Assembly: GCA_004352715.1 (NCBI GenBank) | Contig: SCFE01000110.1 | Span: 1,253,796 to 1,317,795, forward strand | Length of the DNA: 64,000 nt | Direction of reading: 5' to 3' | Origin: Hofstenia miamia | Lineage: Eukaryota > Xenacoelomorpha > Acoela | Shown: piece after piece, positions 35,741-47,968 of the stretch | Layout of the letters: every line of letters starts with the position of its first letter | Numbering within the stretch: position 1 is the stretch's first letter | Made by a program: the position numbers and the translations under genes | The notes under the pieces: model-generated | Seen by the model: only the letters and a program-made list of their open reading frames with translations | The model's database searches: none | Told to the model about the DNA's origin: nothing

Positions 35741-37074
35741 AAGCTTTAAATAAATTATATTAAAAGAAAGGGAAATGACTAGATCAAATTTATATTCTGT
35801 AAATTAAGTACGTTATAAAAGAAAGCAGTGTTTTAAATAGCGAGCCAAAAGCAATAACGCAACATTTTTACTACAATGATTGCGCAATATATTTTATACA
35901 TTGCAGTTTATATTGAAATATTCAAAATGTCACTCTGAGCGAGCCATGGTTAGTTAGCAAGGAATTGAGACTGAAGCAAATCCTAAATTGTATCTAAAAC
36001 CAAACTCACACGAATTAAATTGAACAATGTTGGCTAATCAACTTGATACTCGTCTCATTTTGCATTGAAAATGCACTCATCTCGTTTATTAAGAAATATC
36101 TTATATTTTACTACAACTATAAAAAAATTATTTGTTTATCGTTAAATAGTTTTTTCTTGCAAACAATAGAATTCAGTAGTTAATACCTACAAATATTGCT
36201 TTAGAAGTAATATCTTAACCCTATTCTTCACAAGGGTAAATTTACTCCCAGGTGAATTTTTATTAACAACCATTTTTAAATCAAATTAGAAAGGTTAGCT
36301 GAACAATTCACCACCTTAAATTTTGTTTTACACATTTTGTGAAAATTTTAGGGTGAACGCATTTTTTGTCAACGAATTATGACTGTTTTGTCAATGGTGA
36401 TTGACATTTATTTTAATATAGAAACACAAAAATGACTAGACAACAACAAGAAAATGCTGACATCAGCATTAATAACTACAAAGTAATGTGCCTTAAATTA
36501 TTACTAGGTCTTATAATTTGTGTCTTGAACAGAGAAATATTAAAATTTGATCAAAAATAATAACCATTTTGACATAAGAAACTTCTTAGAAGAAGAGAAA
36601 AAGGTCTAGTTGTAAATTTCATTTTGGAATTTTTTAAGATTTTTATCGCATATTACCCTTGTGCCAAACTTTATAGCAATAGCAATCATATGTCAAAAAT
36701 AAACCAGGGAGTATTTTCACCCCCTTTGAAAGCAACGTATATAAAAAAGGTTGTGAGTATTAGGGTTAAGATCAAGAGCATAATTTCTATTTTAATATTT
36801 ATAAGATCTAATATTTAGAAAATAATAATTTTGAAAGATACATATTAATAATGCACATAGCGCAAAATCATTTTCTTGTTTTTTTGTGATAGTGCCAGAG
36901 CAACGATTTTCTCTGTGTTGTGGGAATGTCATTCTCACACTCATAATTTGTCAAAGAAGGCACACAAATCAACAAATATTCAATCATTACTATTAAACTT
37001 AAGAAATATCCATGCATGTATATGTGTCAACACTTAACAATATGCAAATTTGGCATCTAATCTTTTTGGACAAT

Positions 37075-37117
<43 letters not shown>

Positions 37118-39082
37118 CTTTATATATATAAAATACTATACTGAACGATGTTTAAGATTTTTAAACAATTTGAGATTCAATGCTTAATTTTGCATAAAGC
37201 ATTACTATATGTCATTATTGAAGTTAATATCATATTGAATTTTTTTCAAAATAACGTCCATATTACAAAATTTGAACTGACATTTTTAAAATTAAAAAAG
37301 AATATCAAATTAAGGCTGCTCATGGGTTGGGTTATATCTCTTACTATATTTTTGGGTTGGCTTAGATCAAATAATAAAGATAGTTAAAAACATGTATAAA
37401 TGTTTTGTCTCGATTTTCAAATGAATGTTTGTCTTGAGCGGGATAATTAGATATATTAAGTTTGCACGTTTGTATGGTAACTGGACCTAAATAGTGTCAA
37501 TACTTTTAAATTTCCGTAAAATCATATAATTATATTCACTATTAATATATTTTACTACTCAAACCTGTTTATGAATCATATTTGGATGGCAAATTTTTAC
37601 ACAAATTTGGGTTGCTTCCGCGCATTAGGATATCAATATACCTTAAGTTTGGAGTATTTATTAGTTGAATTTTGGGTTAGGTTGTGTCAAAATATTTTAA
37701 CCTATTTCCAGCCCTGTTTCAAATAAGAAAATTTTATCGCAATTATAAGAAGTGATATTTCTCTTTCTGTATTAAGAAATTGATTTAGTAGAAAAACATT
37801 GTTTTTCAGAGAGCACAGTTTAAAAAAATGGAATCATTTTAATATTTAAGTGCGAACAATGTTTACATTGTGATGTAATTTTTAATTTGGAAATAATGTA
37901 ATGTTTGTAGTCCTGTTTTATTCTTATCAGAAATGACACAATTTAGATCCTTGGTTTTGGGTGTTTACTGTTCCAAAGAATATAACTTATACTAGGCGCT
38001 ATTTTCTCTTGATGAATTTTTCAAAAGCAAATAATACTGTCGCTGATTGGGAATCATAAAACTTTGCTGTTTCTGAACTAGTTCAACAACAAACTATCCA
38101 AGTTTTATATTTCGACTTCAAATAAGAATATTCAAATAAAGGATTTGTGAATCCGAATTCGAATCAGCGTCCATATCGGACACATAATTTCTATTGGAAG
38201 GATATCTGTTTTTAATAGGCATTGTCAAAAGATGCCAATTAAAAGATGTTATTTATACGCTTCACAACGAGAATTAACAGTTAAATTTTTATGCCTAAAA
38301 AGGAAGAATCTCAGGAATTTCAAGAGTTCCTTCAGTAAGAAGATTCGAATCTTTGAATTTGTATATTCAAATGGGAGTTCGGATCCAGCATAGCTTCGGA
38401 TACGATTTCGAATATTTGCAGGGCTTTAACCATTTTGTGCAGTCTTATTTTTCATATTTCAAGGAGCATTGAATTATAATGTCATATTATTAATGTGGGA
38501 GTGTTGCTAAATAGCTCTTCTGAAACAGTTTTCAAAATATTTCATATGTGATTTTTAATACAGAAAACTTGGGTATTTTAACAGGTTCTTTTTCAACAGT
38601 TCTATCTCCAGTATTTTTCTTAGTACAGATAGACTGGCCATGGGAGCACTATTTTTGCTCCTATTCTATTCAAATCTCACAAATATTTTCCTGCTCCTGT
38701 GTGTGGGAATCTTATAGAAAAATGAAAGTTTGTATATCAATTCTATAATCATAATGATATTTTATAATGGACAAAATTATTTATATATTATTAATACATA
38801 TTTAGTATGATTCGAAATAATTGGAACTGGATCAATCTTTGAGAGATCGTGGTGATACCATTCTTAAAACATTGAGAAATTCAAATATGGTCACAAGAAT
38901 TGAAGAATGAAGAAATTGGCATCGAAGTATTTTGAAAGAATTCTTTGTAGGTATTCACTCTAGAAATAATAAATTAAGATGTAATTTCTAATGTAGTATT
39001 TCAAGTGAACAAAAGAGAAAAATTACTTGAATGTAAAAAAATTAATTTCTTATAATCGGATCAAATTTTAAGATATTTTTTT
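35741..39082. other. AT-rich region without recognisable genes
   Basis: Short open frames here (for example 36624-36818, 37148-37387 and 38548-38748) look like chance: they lack recognisable domains, splice context or biased codon use. A (TA)n tract lies at 37077-37109. Confidence 0.4.
37077..37109. repeat. (TA)n microsatellite
   Basis: Uninterrupted TA dinucleotides for about 33 bases. Confidence 0.9.
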
Positions 39083-40082
39083 NNNNNNNNNNNNNNNNNN
39101 NNNNNNNNNNNNNNNNNNNNNNNNNNNNNNNNNNNNNNNNNNNNNNNNNNNNNNNNNNNNNNNNNNNNNNNNNNNNNNNNNNNNNNNNNNNNNNNNNNNN
39201 NNNNNNNNNNNNNNNNNNNNNNNNNNNNNNNNNNNNNNNNNNNNNNNNNNNNNNNNNNNNNNNNNNNNNNNNNNNNNNNNNNNNNNNNNNNNNNNNNNNN
39301 NNNNNNNNNNNNNNNNNNNNNNNNNNNNNNNNNNNNNNNNNNNNNNNNNNNNNNNNNNNNNNNNNNNNNNNNNNNNNNNNNNNNNNNNNNNNNNNNNNNN
39401 NNNNNNNNNNNNNNNNNNNNNNNNNNNNNNNNNNNNNNNNNNNNNNNNNNNNNNNNNNNNNNNNNNNNNNNNNNNNNNNNNNNNNNNNNNNNNNNNNNNN
39501 NNNNNNNNNNNNNNNNNNNNNNNNNNNNNNNNNNNNNNNNNNNNNNNNNNNNNNNNNNNNNNNNNNNNNNNNNNNNNNNNNNNNNNNNNNNNNNNNNNNN
39601 NNNNNNNNNNNNNNNNNNNNNNNNNNNNNNNNNNNNNNNNNNNNNNNNNNNNNNNNNNNNNNNNNNNNNNNNNNNNNNNNNNNNNNNNNNNNNNNNNNNN
39701 NNNNNNNNNNNNNNNNNNNNNNNNNNNNNNNNNNNNNNNNNNNNNNNNNNNNNNNNNNNNNNNNNNNNNNNNNNNNNNNNNNNNNNNNNNNNNNNNNNNN
39801 NNNNNNNNNNNNNNNNNNNNNNNNNNNNNNNNNNNNNNNNNNNNNNNNNNNNNNNNNNNNNNNNNNNNNNNNNNNNNNNNNNNNNNNNNNNNNNNNNNNN
39901 NNNNNNNNNNNNNNNNNNNNNNNNNNNNNNNNNNNNNNNNNNNNNNNNNNNNNNNNNNNNNNNNNNNNNNNNNNNNNNNNNNNNNNNNNNNNNNNNNNNN
40001 NNNNNNNNNNNNNNNNNNNNNNNNNNNNNNNNNNNNNNNNNNNNNNNNNNNNNNNNNNNNNNNNNNNNNNNNNNNNNNNNNN
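39083..40082. other. Assembly gap (1000 N)
   Basis: Placeholder-length gap. The Penelope-like element downstream starts directly at its right edge, so more of that element may be hidden here. Confidence 0.95.
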
Positions 40083-40830
40083 TCATCAAATTGTGATGAG
40101 AGTCATAAAATCAATACCATTTCATGCTTAATCAATAGAATATTTAAATCATGCTCTAGTTGAAAAAGTTTAACAGAAAGTTTGGATAAAATCACGGAGG
40201 ATCTTAAAAATAATGGCTATCCACAAAAATTAATTCGTAAGATCATTGATAGAAAATTTTCATCCAAGAAACAACTATTAAATGCTACAAATAACCAAGA
40301 AAAAACAAATATATAGTGGAAGTTACCATTCATAGGAACACGAGAATTACAACTGAAGAGAACCATAAAAACATATAACAAAGAATTACAAGTTTCGAAA
40401 ATTTGTCCAGTATTTTATGCAAAGAAAACAATGACAGATGTTCCTAAATAAAAATCACATTACCAATTTCCCTGTCTTCTAATATCGTTTATTCATACGA
40501 CTGTGATGAATGTTCAAGTTCATACATTGGCGAGACTAGAAGACATTTAGAAACTCGGGCAAAAGAACATATAAGAGGGCATCTACAATCATGGATGTGC
40601 ACCTAAGCTAAAAACTTTTAACATACTAGTAAAACATCGTGAAACTAAGATAGCAGAAGCCATATGTATTAAATCAACCAAGAAAACCTTAATAAATAAA
40701 CAAAGGCATCAATCAAAAAATTAAATATTTATTAAAGATCAAAAACATTTAATAAAAAAATTTCGGGAACATTGCTACAAATGCTTGAAGATGACAACAA
40801 TGTTTATCGAAACATGTCGCTATAAAAGCA
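40083..40830 (+). mobile_element. Penelope-like element relic with GIY-YIG endonuclease remnant
   Basis: After the gap the plus-strand frames show the end of a Penelope-type RT: a segment beginning LTESLDKITEDLKNNGYP and then LPFIGTRELQLKRTI. Next come YSYDCDECSSSYIGETRRHL and TRAKEHIRGH, the GIY-YIG endonuclease pattern (C-x2-C, YIGETxR, EHI). Penelope elements pair an RT with this nuclease. Several stops and frameshifts mean it is dead. At 40787-40825 there is a GAAGATGACAACAATG... segment containing a 6-bp hairpin (40800-40815), like the conserved non-coding segment beyond the nuclease frame in such elements. Confidence 0.75.
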
Positions 40831-40999
40831 ATAAAAGTTTTCATAAAAATATTCAAAGTCTTAAGATTATAACCAGTACAATATATATATATATATATTT
40901 CACTGGCAATTGAAAATTTACCTCGGAAACTCTGCATGATAGAACGCACTGGTTGTGGCAAGCGAAATTAACACTACAAATATTATCCATTGCATTACA

Positions 41000-41756
41000 T
41001 TACATTGTTGGAACATTTAAGAGCATATTTCGAGATTTTGTTGTAGGAAGAAAGAAATTTCGGTAACATATCATTCGTTAAATTTCTATTAAATTCGTGC
41101 ACATGAAACTTGCGAAATTTAGAAAATCAAATGTACAATGACATACTGTTTAATGGTGTTGAGTCATATCAGGTCCAGGACAAAACAGGATAAGAATCAG
41201 GTTTGACATCATCCAATTTCTTGGATCAATTTAATATCATTAAAGTTGAACTATATGGAAAACTATTTACTCAGTCTGGCTTCGTAACAATGATTTGCCT
41301 TAGTGCTATACAGGCATTACATATATTATATGTGTCACAGACTCGCATGAAGCATTAGAAATTATTTCCTAAGACAATTGTATATAATTACTGTACCCTA
41401 TCTATACAACGTTAATGGCAAATGTTTTGCTGATTTATTATTGGGTTTCATTGAAATGTTTATGTCCGCGTATCCCTTAATCGTAGTAGTATTACAGTTT
41501 GTAATTACATTTATATCAACACATCTTAAAAACATCGAGATGTTAGCATTGTTGCAAAACTGGCTTTAATTTAAAAAAATGATTTACATACAAAAAGTTC
41601 TGTTCTTTTAAAATATATTAATGCCTAAAACTGATGTTAGCATTGAAATCTCTTCATCTTTGAACATCGAGATTAAACAGGTTTAAATCAGGTCAGGTTT
41701 GATATTGGAGCAGGTCAGCTATTGTCAGGTTTGAATTGCAGGTGAACTCATCACTA
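41000..41756. repeat. Repeat region with hAT-like terminus and CAGGT-rich ends
   Basis: At 41680-41756 the sequence is rich in CAGGTC / CAGGTTTGA words, and the minus strand from 41756 begins TAGTGATGAGTTCACCTGC, matching the terminus at 3671. A related CAGGT-rich patch occurs at 41170-41215. No coding content is recognisable. Confidence 0.4.
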
Positions 41757-43330
41757 CAGTTCAATGTTATTTAATTTTGTTTTGGCCTTATTCCGGCTTC
41801 ATATTTGTTGCTCGCCTTTCGGTGTCCATTACAATTAAGTTTCAACTTATATTTTAAAAAATTTTTATGAATCATATTTTGTGAACAAATATTATTCTGA
41901 TCACTTTAATATTGATTAACCTTCAGGAATTCCTGAGTAAAGTAAGTAAGTTACCTATTCTCGAACTATGTTTAATATTAATCATATGATCAGTGTACAT
42001 TACATGCTGCTTGCATTCTATCTATCAGTATTCAAATCCAACAAAAAAAGAATTAATAATATAGGTTCACTCTAAGAACCCTTCACACATTTCAAATCAA
42101 ACAATTTAATTCAATCCATGATAAAACAGTTAAAGTATCATTAGTTTTTAATAAATATCTACAAAATTATCGTAAAAATACTAATAGGTATTGGAATTTT
42201 GTGAAAAATGAATTGCTTGATTGTTTCTTTTTCCTTTATTTTACTGAGAAGGATAGCGGATTTTAGGAGTGCTATTTAACAAAGAAACCCAGGAAAACGA
42301 GAACTTTAATGATGTTAATATCACAAATATTTCCTTCTATTTTTTCAGATTTGGCAATGTATGTTTGAAAACAAAAAGAACTTGCCTGAAACATATTGTC
42401 AAGACTACAATGTTTGTATAATAGGACTTTGATAAAGATGCAACAAAATGATACATTGTGCATATTTATTGAAGTGTAGAATTTAAAATTTTGCAAAAAT
42501 GCTTAACATCTGTTTCCTATAAGACATATTCTTTAAATTTGACATTATTGCAATAAAAAATATTGAAGAACAATACATAATTTTTTTCGATAATTATAAT
42601 TTTTTAATTTATTAGTAGACCAAGCCGAATATACTTGAATAAAACAACTCAAACAAATACAACTTTTGAAGAAGATTTCTATTGAAGTTCTTTTGAATCT
42701 CGATATTTTAAGAGTTGACATTACCAATAAAAAAAACTTCTTAGATGTAAATTAAATAGATGTATAGAAATGAAGGGAACTAGTAGAAAAAGTACTATTT
42801 CGATTGTCAATTATTCAAAATGGCATCATTTTGAAATTTTCTTTAAAAATAGCTCCTCTAAATCATTACTTTCAAAATTATACAAAAGAGAATTTTAAAA
42901 GAAACAAGTGTATGGTAAAAATCTTCAAAATGTAAATTACGCATCAATGGCTACCTGTTTATTGCATTTTATTCAATAAATTGCATGTTACTCTAATAAA
43001 AAATGAAAATATAATAAATAATACAAAGAAGTCTTTCTGATCTGTTAAAATGATTAAAATATATTTAGTGGAAATTCTGAGCAAAATGTCCAAAATCTAT
43101 ATTTGAACAAGCATTAATATTTACTATGTATGACCTGGGCGTTTTATTTCCTTTGCCCATAACGCGATGACCCATAGCAGCGAATTACTCAACTTTAACA
43201 TTGATAGAACAAAGAAATCAATAGACTATTTTTCATACTACGAGGGCATCTAATGCATATAGAGGTCTTCTCAAACAATGATGTCTGTGGTAAATCACTG
43301 GTATTTGGCTAATATTGTATATTCCAGGCT
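41757..43330. other. AT-rich non-coding stretch
   Basis: No gene or clear element. Short frames at 42272-42496 and 42545-42727 on the minus strand look like chance. Confidence 0.4.
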
Positions 43331-43478
43331 TGCTGCGGGGGAAATATTCTTCTCCTACAACCCACCCCGCACCGCAGATAAAATATGTGGATCCGCCCCC
43401 AAGAACAAAATTAATAACATTAAGAAATTCAATGGTGTATAATAAAAAATAATAACAATCAAAATAATGATAATAAAG

Positions 43479-43601
43479 ATATGTATTTAACAATAAGCAA
43501 TATTTTATAATCAGAATCGGTTGCACAAAAACGCTTTTCTAAATGTACAACTGAGTCACATGGAACAATTGGCAGTTTTTCATTAAATTTTGCATATGAT
43601 T
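43479..43601. repeat. 123-bp duplication flanking a 21-N gap, first copy
   Basis: Identical to 43623-43745 as read. It is very probably one sequence assembled on both sides of a false gap. Confidence 0.8.
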
Positions 43602-43622
43602 NNNNNNNNNNNNNNNNNNNNN

Positions 43623-43745
43623 ATATGTATTTAACAATAAGCAATATTTTATAATCAGAATCGGTTGCACAAAAACGCTTTTCTAAATGTACAACTGAGT
43701 CACATGGAACAATTGGCAGTTTTTCATTAAATTTTGCATATGATT
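43623..43745. repeat. 123-bp duplication flanking a 21-N gap, second copy
   Basis: Second copy of 43479-43601. Confidence 0.8.
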
Positions 43746-44118
43746 GCAATTTTTTATTCAAACCATGGATTGAAGGACATTGGGGCTTTATCTTGCAGCG
43801 AAGTTTTGATAAAAATCAGCACATTGTTTCAGAAAAGTCCTTCCACACACGCAGAGCTTTTTTGCTGCCTTTTGCAAAAGGGGAAATCGCAATGACGTTT
43901 ACCAACTCTGCAAAATGGTATCTTGAAAATATAACTGACATATATGGGGATATTTACGAATTACAATACAATAGTAAATTTTATTTTTATTATTGAAATA
44001 CAACACTACATTTCACAAATCAAAAAATATTCACAGTAGTGTGTAAAAACCAATAATATTTTATCCCGCAAATCACAGCGATTCTCCATGGGGATTGAAA
44101 TTAAAACCCGTCCCGCCT

Positions 44119-45514
44119 AGCATCTTCATTTGAGGGAATTAAGAGCAGGATACTATTTGATGAACATGCAGCATCAAATGAAGAAGGATCGATTGTGAAT
44201 TAGCAAAAATATTTTTCATCTCTCATTGGTAGAGGAAAGATCGCTGATTCATCGGCTTTATGTTAATTGCATTACTAAAAATGGATTGTTTCACATTGTT
44301 TTGAAAGTAGTTCTTCTTTACAAATGAAAAATGCGAATTTCTGTCAATCTGTTCCACAGTTAACAGGTTGAATTTAAATTAAGATGCAAGAAATTGGTTA
44401 AAGAATTTCATCACTGAGTGTGAAGAACATGACGAATTATTTGTGAATTCAAATGGAAATTTACTTCTATTTATTGGATACAGCCAGCCATAAAAATAAG
44501 TCTAGAACAATCTGAGCAGTTTGATAAATAAAAATTTGAATTGGGATTTCTTCATGGCGTAAACGGCTTGCAGAAGAATAATGCGAATCAAGTAGTACTT
44601 GATGCTGTCAGAAGCTTGAATCAGTTCTGAAGTGTGGAACATCTAAAATACTAAAGTGGTCAAGATTACGTGATTAGGTACAAGCCATTTTCAGAACGCT
44701 CTCTAAATCAGTTGGCACCAAAGATATCTTCAGCTACATACTTTAACATACATTATCTTATTGAACAGTTCATCAAGCTGAAAAGTTTAAAAATAATTGT
44801 AATCATGACATGATATTAGAATGTGTATTTGTTTAAGTAGCTAAGACATCAGTTGTTCACCTAAAACTATGGCAAAATGTTGCTACCTTTAGCATACAAA
44901 AAGTTCTGTTCTTNAGATCTACTATGAGTAGCTACATACTTTAACATACATTATCTTATTGAACAGTTCATCAAGCTGAAAAGTTTAAAAATAATTGTAA
45001 TCATGACATGATATTAGAATGTGTATTTGTTTAAGTAGCTAAGACATCAGTTGTTCACCTAAAACTATGGCAAAATGTTGCTACCTTTAGCAAATAACTT
45101 TTCTGCATTAAGGTTTGTACTATGCAAGACATTTTACAAAATTTTAACGCTAAAAATCACTACAGCGTTGCTGTGAATTAATATACAAATAACTTATATT
45201 ATTTGTATTAAGGAATAAATATCATAGCCCGCATGTGTAGTCAAATTATTGTCCACATCCAAGCAAAGCAAATTTTTATGATTTTGGTGAGAACTAAAAA
45301 ATACCTATCAAACACAATCTTTTAAAAAGATTGCAACGTACTACAGATCATCACCTATCAGTAAGATGCATTCTATTTTGATAGTGAAAGAGAAAAAAAT
45401 AGTTAGCCATTGCATGCATATTATCGGAGGAATGAATTTATATGGAATTCCAGTTAATGATTATCGTTGACGCAGAATAGAATCAGTTTTTGGACTATCT
45501 TATAATAAAGGGCT
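44119..45514. other. Non-coding stretch containing a 163-bp false duplication
   Basis: 44732-44894 and 44930-45092 are the same sequence around the single n at 44914. The 20 bases just left of that n (44894-44913) also match 41587-41606, so the join may be chimeric. No gene is seen. Confidence 0.6.
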
Positions 45515-45522
45515 ATCATTCC

Positions 45523-45718
45523 CAGTGGTGAATGCAAGGGGGATATGATGGAATGTACTCCCCTACCATCAGGATTTGAAATTTGATTTTGACTGGGTAA
45601 ATCAAAAAATTTTTTATGGTCTATTTTCTGAGTATGTTTAAAAATTTTTCGCGGGACTTCCCCCGCTTTTTCTCATGTTTAAGATTCCTCCCGTCAGAAA
45701 ATCCTGCGTACGCCCCTG
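45523..45718. mobile_element. hAT-type MITE with 8-bp target duplication
   Basis: The 196-bp element has ends CAGTGGTGAATGCAAGG (left) and CAGGGGCGTACGCAGG (right, reverse-complemented). The flanking 8-mers are ATCATTCC (45515-45522) and ATCATGCC (45719-45726), seven of eight identical. An 8-bp duplication and CAG-type ends define hAT insertions. A worn relative of the right end lies at about 20309-20342 in the myosin intron. Confidence 0.7.
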
Positions 45719-45726
45719 ATCATGCC

Positions 45727-47026
45727 CTGGCTTATTTACATAGTACATCTTGAAGGGGGTCAATACCTCCTCGACATAGATGTTGTGCTTGACAATTTTC
45801 TGCTCTAATTATTGAGAACTCAGCCCAGATTTGATTATATTTACTATTTTTGCGAAGCAATCCAAATATTTTTCCAAAGGCAATACGTGTTTCTAAATGA
45901 TCAGATAAAATGTGAATTTTGCAATTTCAGTTTCGAAGAATATAATTTTATTTGGTAAAAAATTTCGCCAAGACAAGAATGTCATAAGAATAATTTTGAG
46001 ATTTTGCACAAATTTCGTTTTTCAAAGGAAATGGAAAATTTAGAAATACATGTAGTTCTATCAAATAATCGAACCCAAAAAATGGTGACAAGAGGAAAAA
46101 TTGATTTTCATTGGCATAAAAATGATATCAATATTGTATTCAAGCATAATGTTGGCATCATAACCTATTTTGTAAGGAAACAGTCATGTAAGACATTTTC
46201 AAACACTGAAATATATCATTTGCATTGGTAATGACACAACATTCACTGATCTTCATTGAATATTGGAGTGCTACATGTACTATATCGTTCAACAGTTTGG
46301 TGTCTTTTGGGAGTGAACAGGTGCCTGTAATGAACAAAATATCTGGGATTAGATTACCCTTTTTGGGCAAAGGTAGTAGATGCAAAAAATATATGAACAC
46401 ATACAGGAGATTGTCACTTGTTGATGGCATAAGTAATCATAGCTTGGCGCAATTACTCTAGGAAGAGGCATTGAGGTTTTAGTTTGTTGAGTTTTGGATG
46501 AAGTATCAAACAAAAGAACAAAACCTTTACAAGCGGTTATATTTGGCATATGTGAAGGCAAACAAAATAAATATTTTTAGATTTTCGATAATATTGGAAG
46601 TCATTTCAACTTGTTCAGGATATCACCTGCTAGTTTTGTAGTCAAAATAAGTCTTTCCTAATTCCATAACTGCAATACTTTCTCTAAGTGTGTCTGCAGT
46701 GAACTCCAGGAAAAGGAGTCCAAAGTGTGCATTATTTTTGTTACGGTTTGTGGTGTTTTAAAATGCATTACCAAGAATGAAATGTTCTTCTTTGTTGACA
46801 CGGCAACAATTACACAACCATTTGATGAGTTGGGAAAAAATTGTTTCTGGTCATATAGTGATCCATTTGGTTGTTCACTAGTTCATTAATTGACATTATT
46901 TATGCTGCCATTATTATTTTTGGCGCTGCAAATGCTTCACGATCTTTATAATTATCGGAAGCACACTTCCGACCTTATGATTTTCTATGTTATCATTGTC
47001 AGAGCTAGCACCTTATGGAGTGTAGT
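45727..47026. other. Unassigned stretch
   Basis: Short frames on both strands (for example 46004-46231 +, 46225-46461 + and 46158-46430 -) overlap each other and show no domain I recognise. It may be very old transposon sequence. Confidence 0.3.
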
Positions 47027-47027
47027 A

Positions 47028-47083
<56 letters not shown>
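47027..47083. repeat. (ATT)n microsatellite, 3' boundary of R4-like copy
   Basis: About 18 ATT units, directly adjoining the 3' end (minus strand) of the R4-like element. Confidence 0.9.
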
Positions 47084-47914
47084 CCTTGCATCTCACAGCT
47101 TCATGCTGGTATCCCCCTCAGCTCGGGGAACTCACCAGTTCCCAGGGAGTCTGAGAGCTTTCCTCAGGACTCTAGCTGTTCCTAACAATGCTGCCTTCTG
47201 TGCNNNNNNNNNNNNNNNNNNNNNNNNNNNNNNNNNNNNNNNNNNNNNNNNNNNNNNNNNNNNNNNNNNNNNNNNNNNNNNNNNNNNNNNNNNNNNNNNN
47301 NNNNNNNNNNNNNNNNNNNNNNNNNNNNNNNNNNNNNNNNNNNNNNNNNNNNNNNNNNNNNNNNNNNNNNNNNNNNNNNNNNNNNNNNNNNNNNNNNNNN
47401 NNNNNNNNNNNNNNNNNNNNNNNNNNNNNNNNNNNNNNNNNNNNNNNNNNNNNNNNNNNNNNNNNNNNNNNNNNNNNNNNNNNNNNNNNNNNNNNNNNNN
47501 NNNNNNNNNNNNNNNNNNNNNNNNNNNNNNNNNNNNNNNNNNNNNNNNNNNNNNNNNNNNNNNNNNNNNNNNNNNNNNNNNNNNNNNNNNNNNNNNNNNN
47601 NNNNNNNNNNNNNNNNNNNNNNNNNNNNNNNNNNNNNNNNNNNNNNNNNNNNNNNNNNNNNNNNNNNNNNNNNNNNNNNNNNNNNNNNNNNNNNNNNNNC
47701 TCAAACTCCAGTGTATCATTCTTCCCACCTTGTCATGCCTGAACTTATACTCATTCTGTGCCAACTTCTCACACCCTGCTATCAGATGATCTACTGTCTC
47801 CGCCTCTTTCTTACATAGCCTACACTTATCACTTACTTCTACTCTTCTGTCTATATGCTTCTTCACCCAGTTTGTTCTTATTGCTTGCTCCTGTGCTGCC
47901 ATTATCAGTGCTTC

Positions 47915-47915
<1 letters not shown>
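47084..47915 (-). mobile_element. R4/Dong-like retrotransposon, 5'-truncated minus-strand copy
   Basis: The sequence is the reverse complement of the 3' part of the element at 50130-53953. It begins (minus strand) at GAAGCACTGATAATGGCAGC, equal to about 53093 onward, and ends at the same GATGTGCAAGG terminus. It encodes the C-x2-C...H-x4-C zinc knuckle (CRLCKKEAETVDHLIAGC) of the endonuclease region. N fill the middle (47204-47699). It is flanked on both sides by (ATT)n, so both junctions lie in a trinucleotide repeat. Confidence 0.85.
47204..47699. other. Assembly gap (496 N)
   Basis: Gap inside the R4-like copy. The length is close to what the missing 3' part of the element would need. Confidence 0.9.

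Positions 47916-47967
<52 letters not shown>
47916..47967. repeat. (TTA)n microsatellite, 5' boundary of R4-like copy
   Basis: About 17 TTA units immediately upstream (minus strand) of the truncated element. Confidence 0.9.

Positions 47968-47968
<1 letters not shown>

Larger units (their letters stand above)
43333..44118. mobile_element. Possible hAT-type non-autonomous element with GC-rich inverted ends
   Basis: The left end (about 43333-43395) has GCTGCGGGGGAAATATTC and then CCCGCACCGCAGATAAAATAT. The right end, reverse-complemented (about 44118-44050), has GGCGGGACGGG and then TTTGCGGGATAAAATATT. The shared order of GC-rich words followed by ATAAAATAT makes an imperfect inverted repeat in otherwise AT-rich DNA. 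The interior is inflated by the false duplication around 43602-43622. No transposase domain is recognised in the short frames inside. Confidence 0.35.

Noticed and set aside
46004-46561. Overlapping frames on both strands as a possible gene
   Set aside because: Neither strand gives a recognisable domain, and each frame runs only about 70-90 codons without splice signals.
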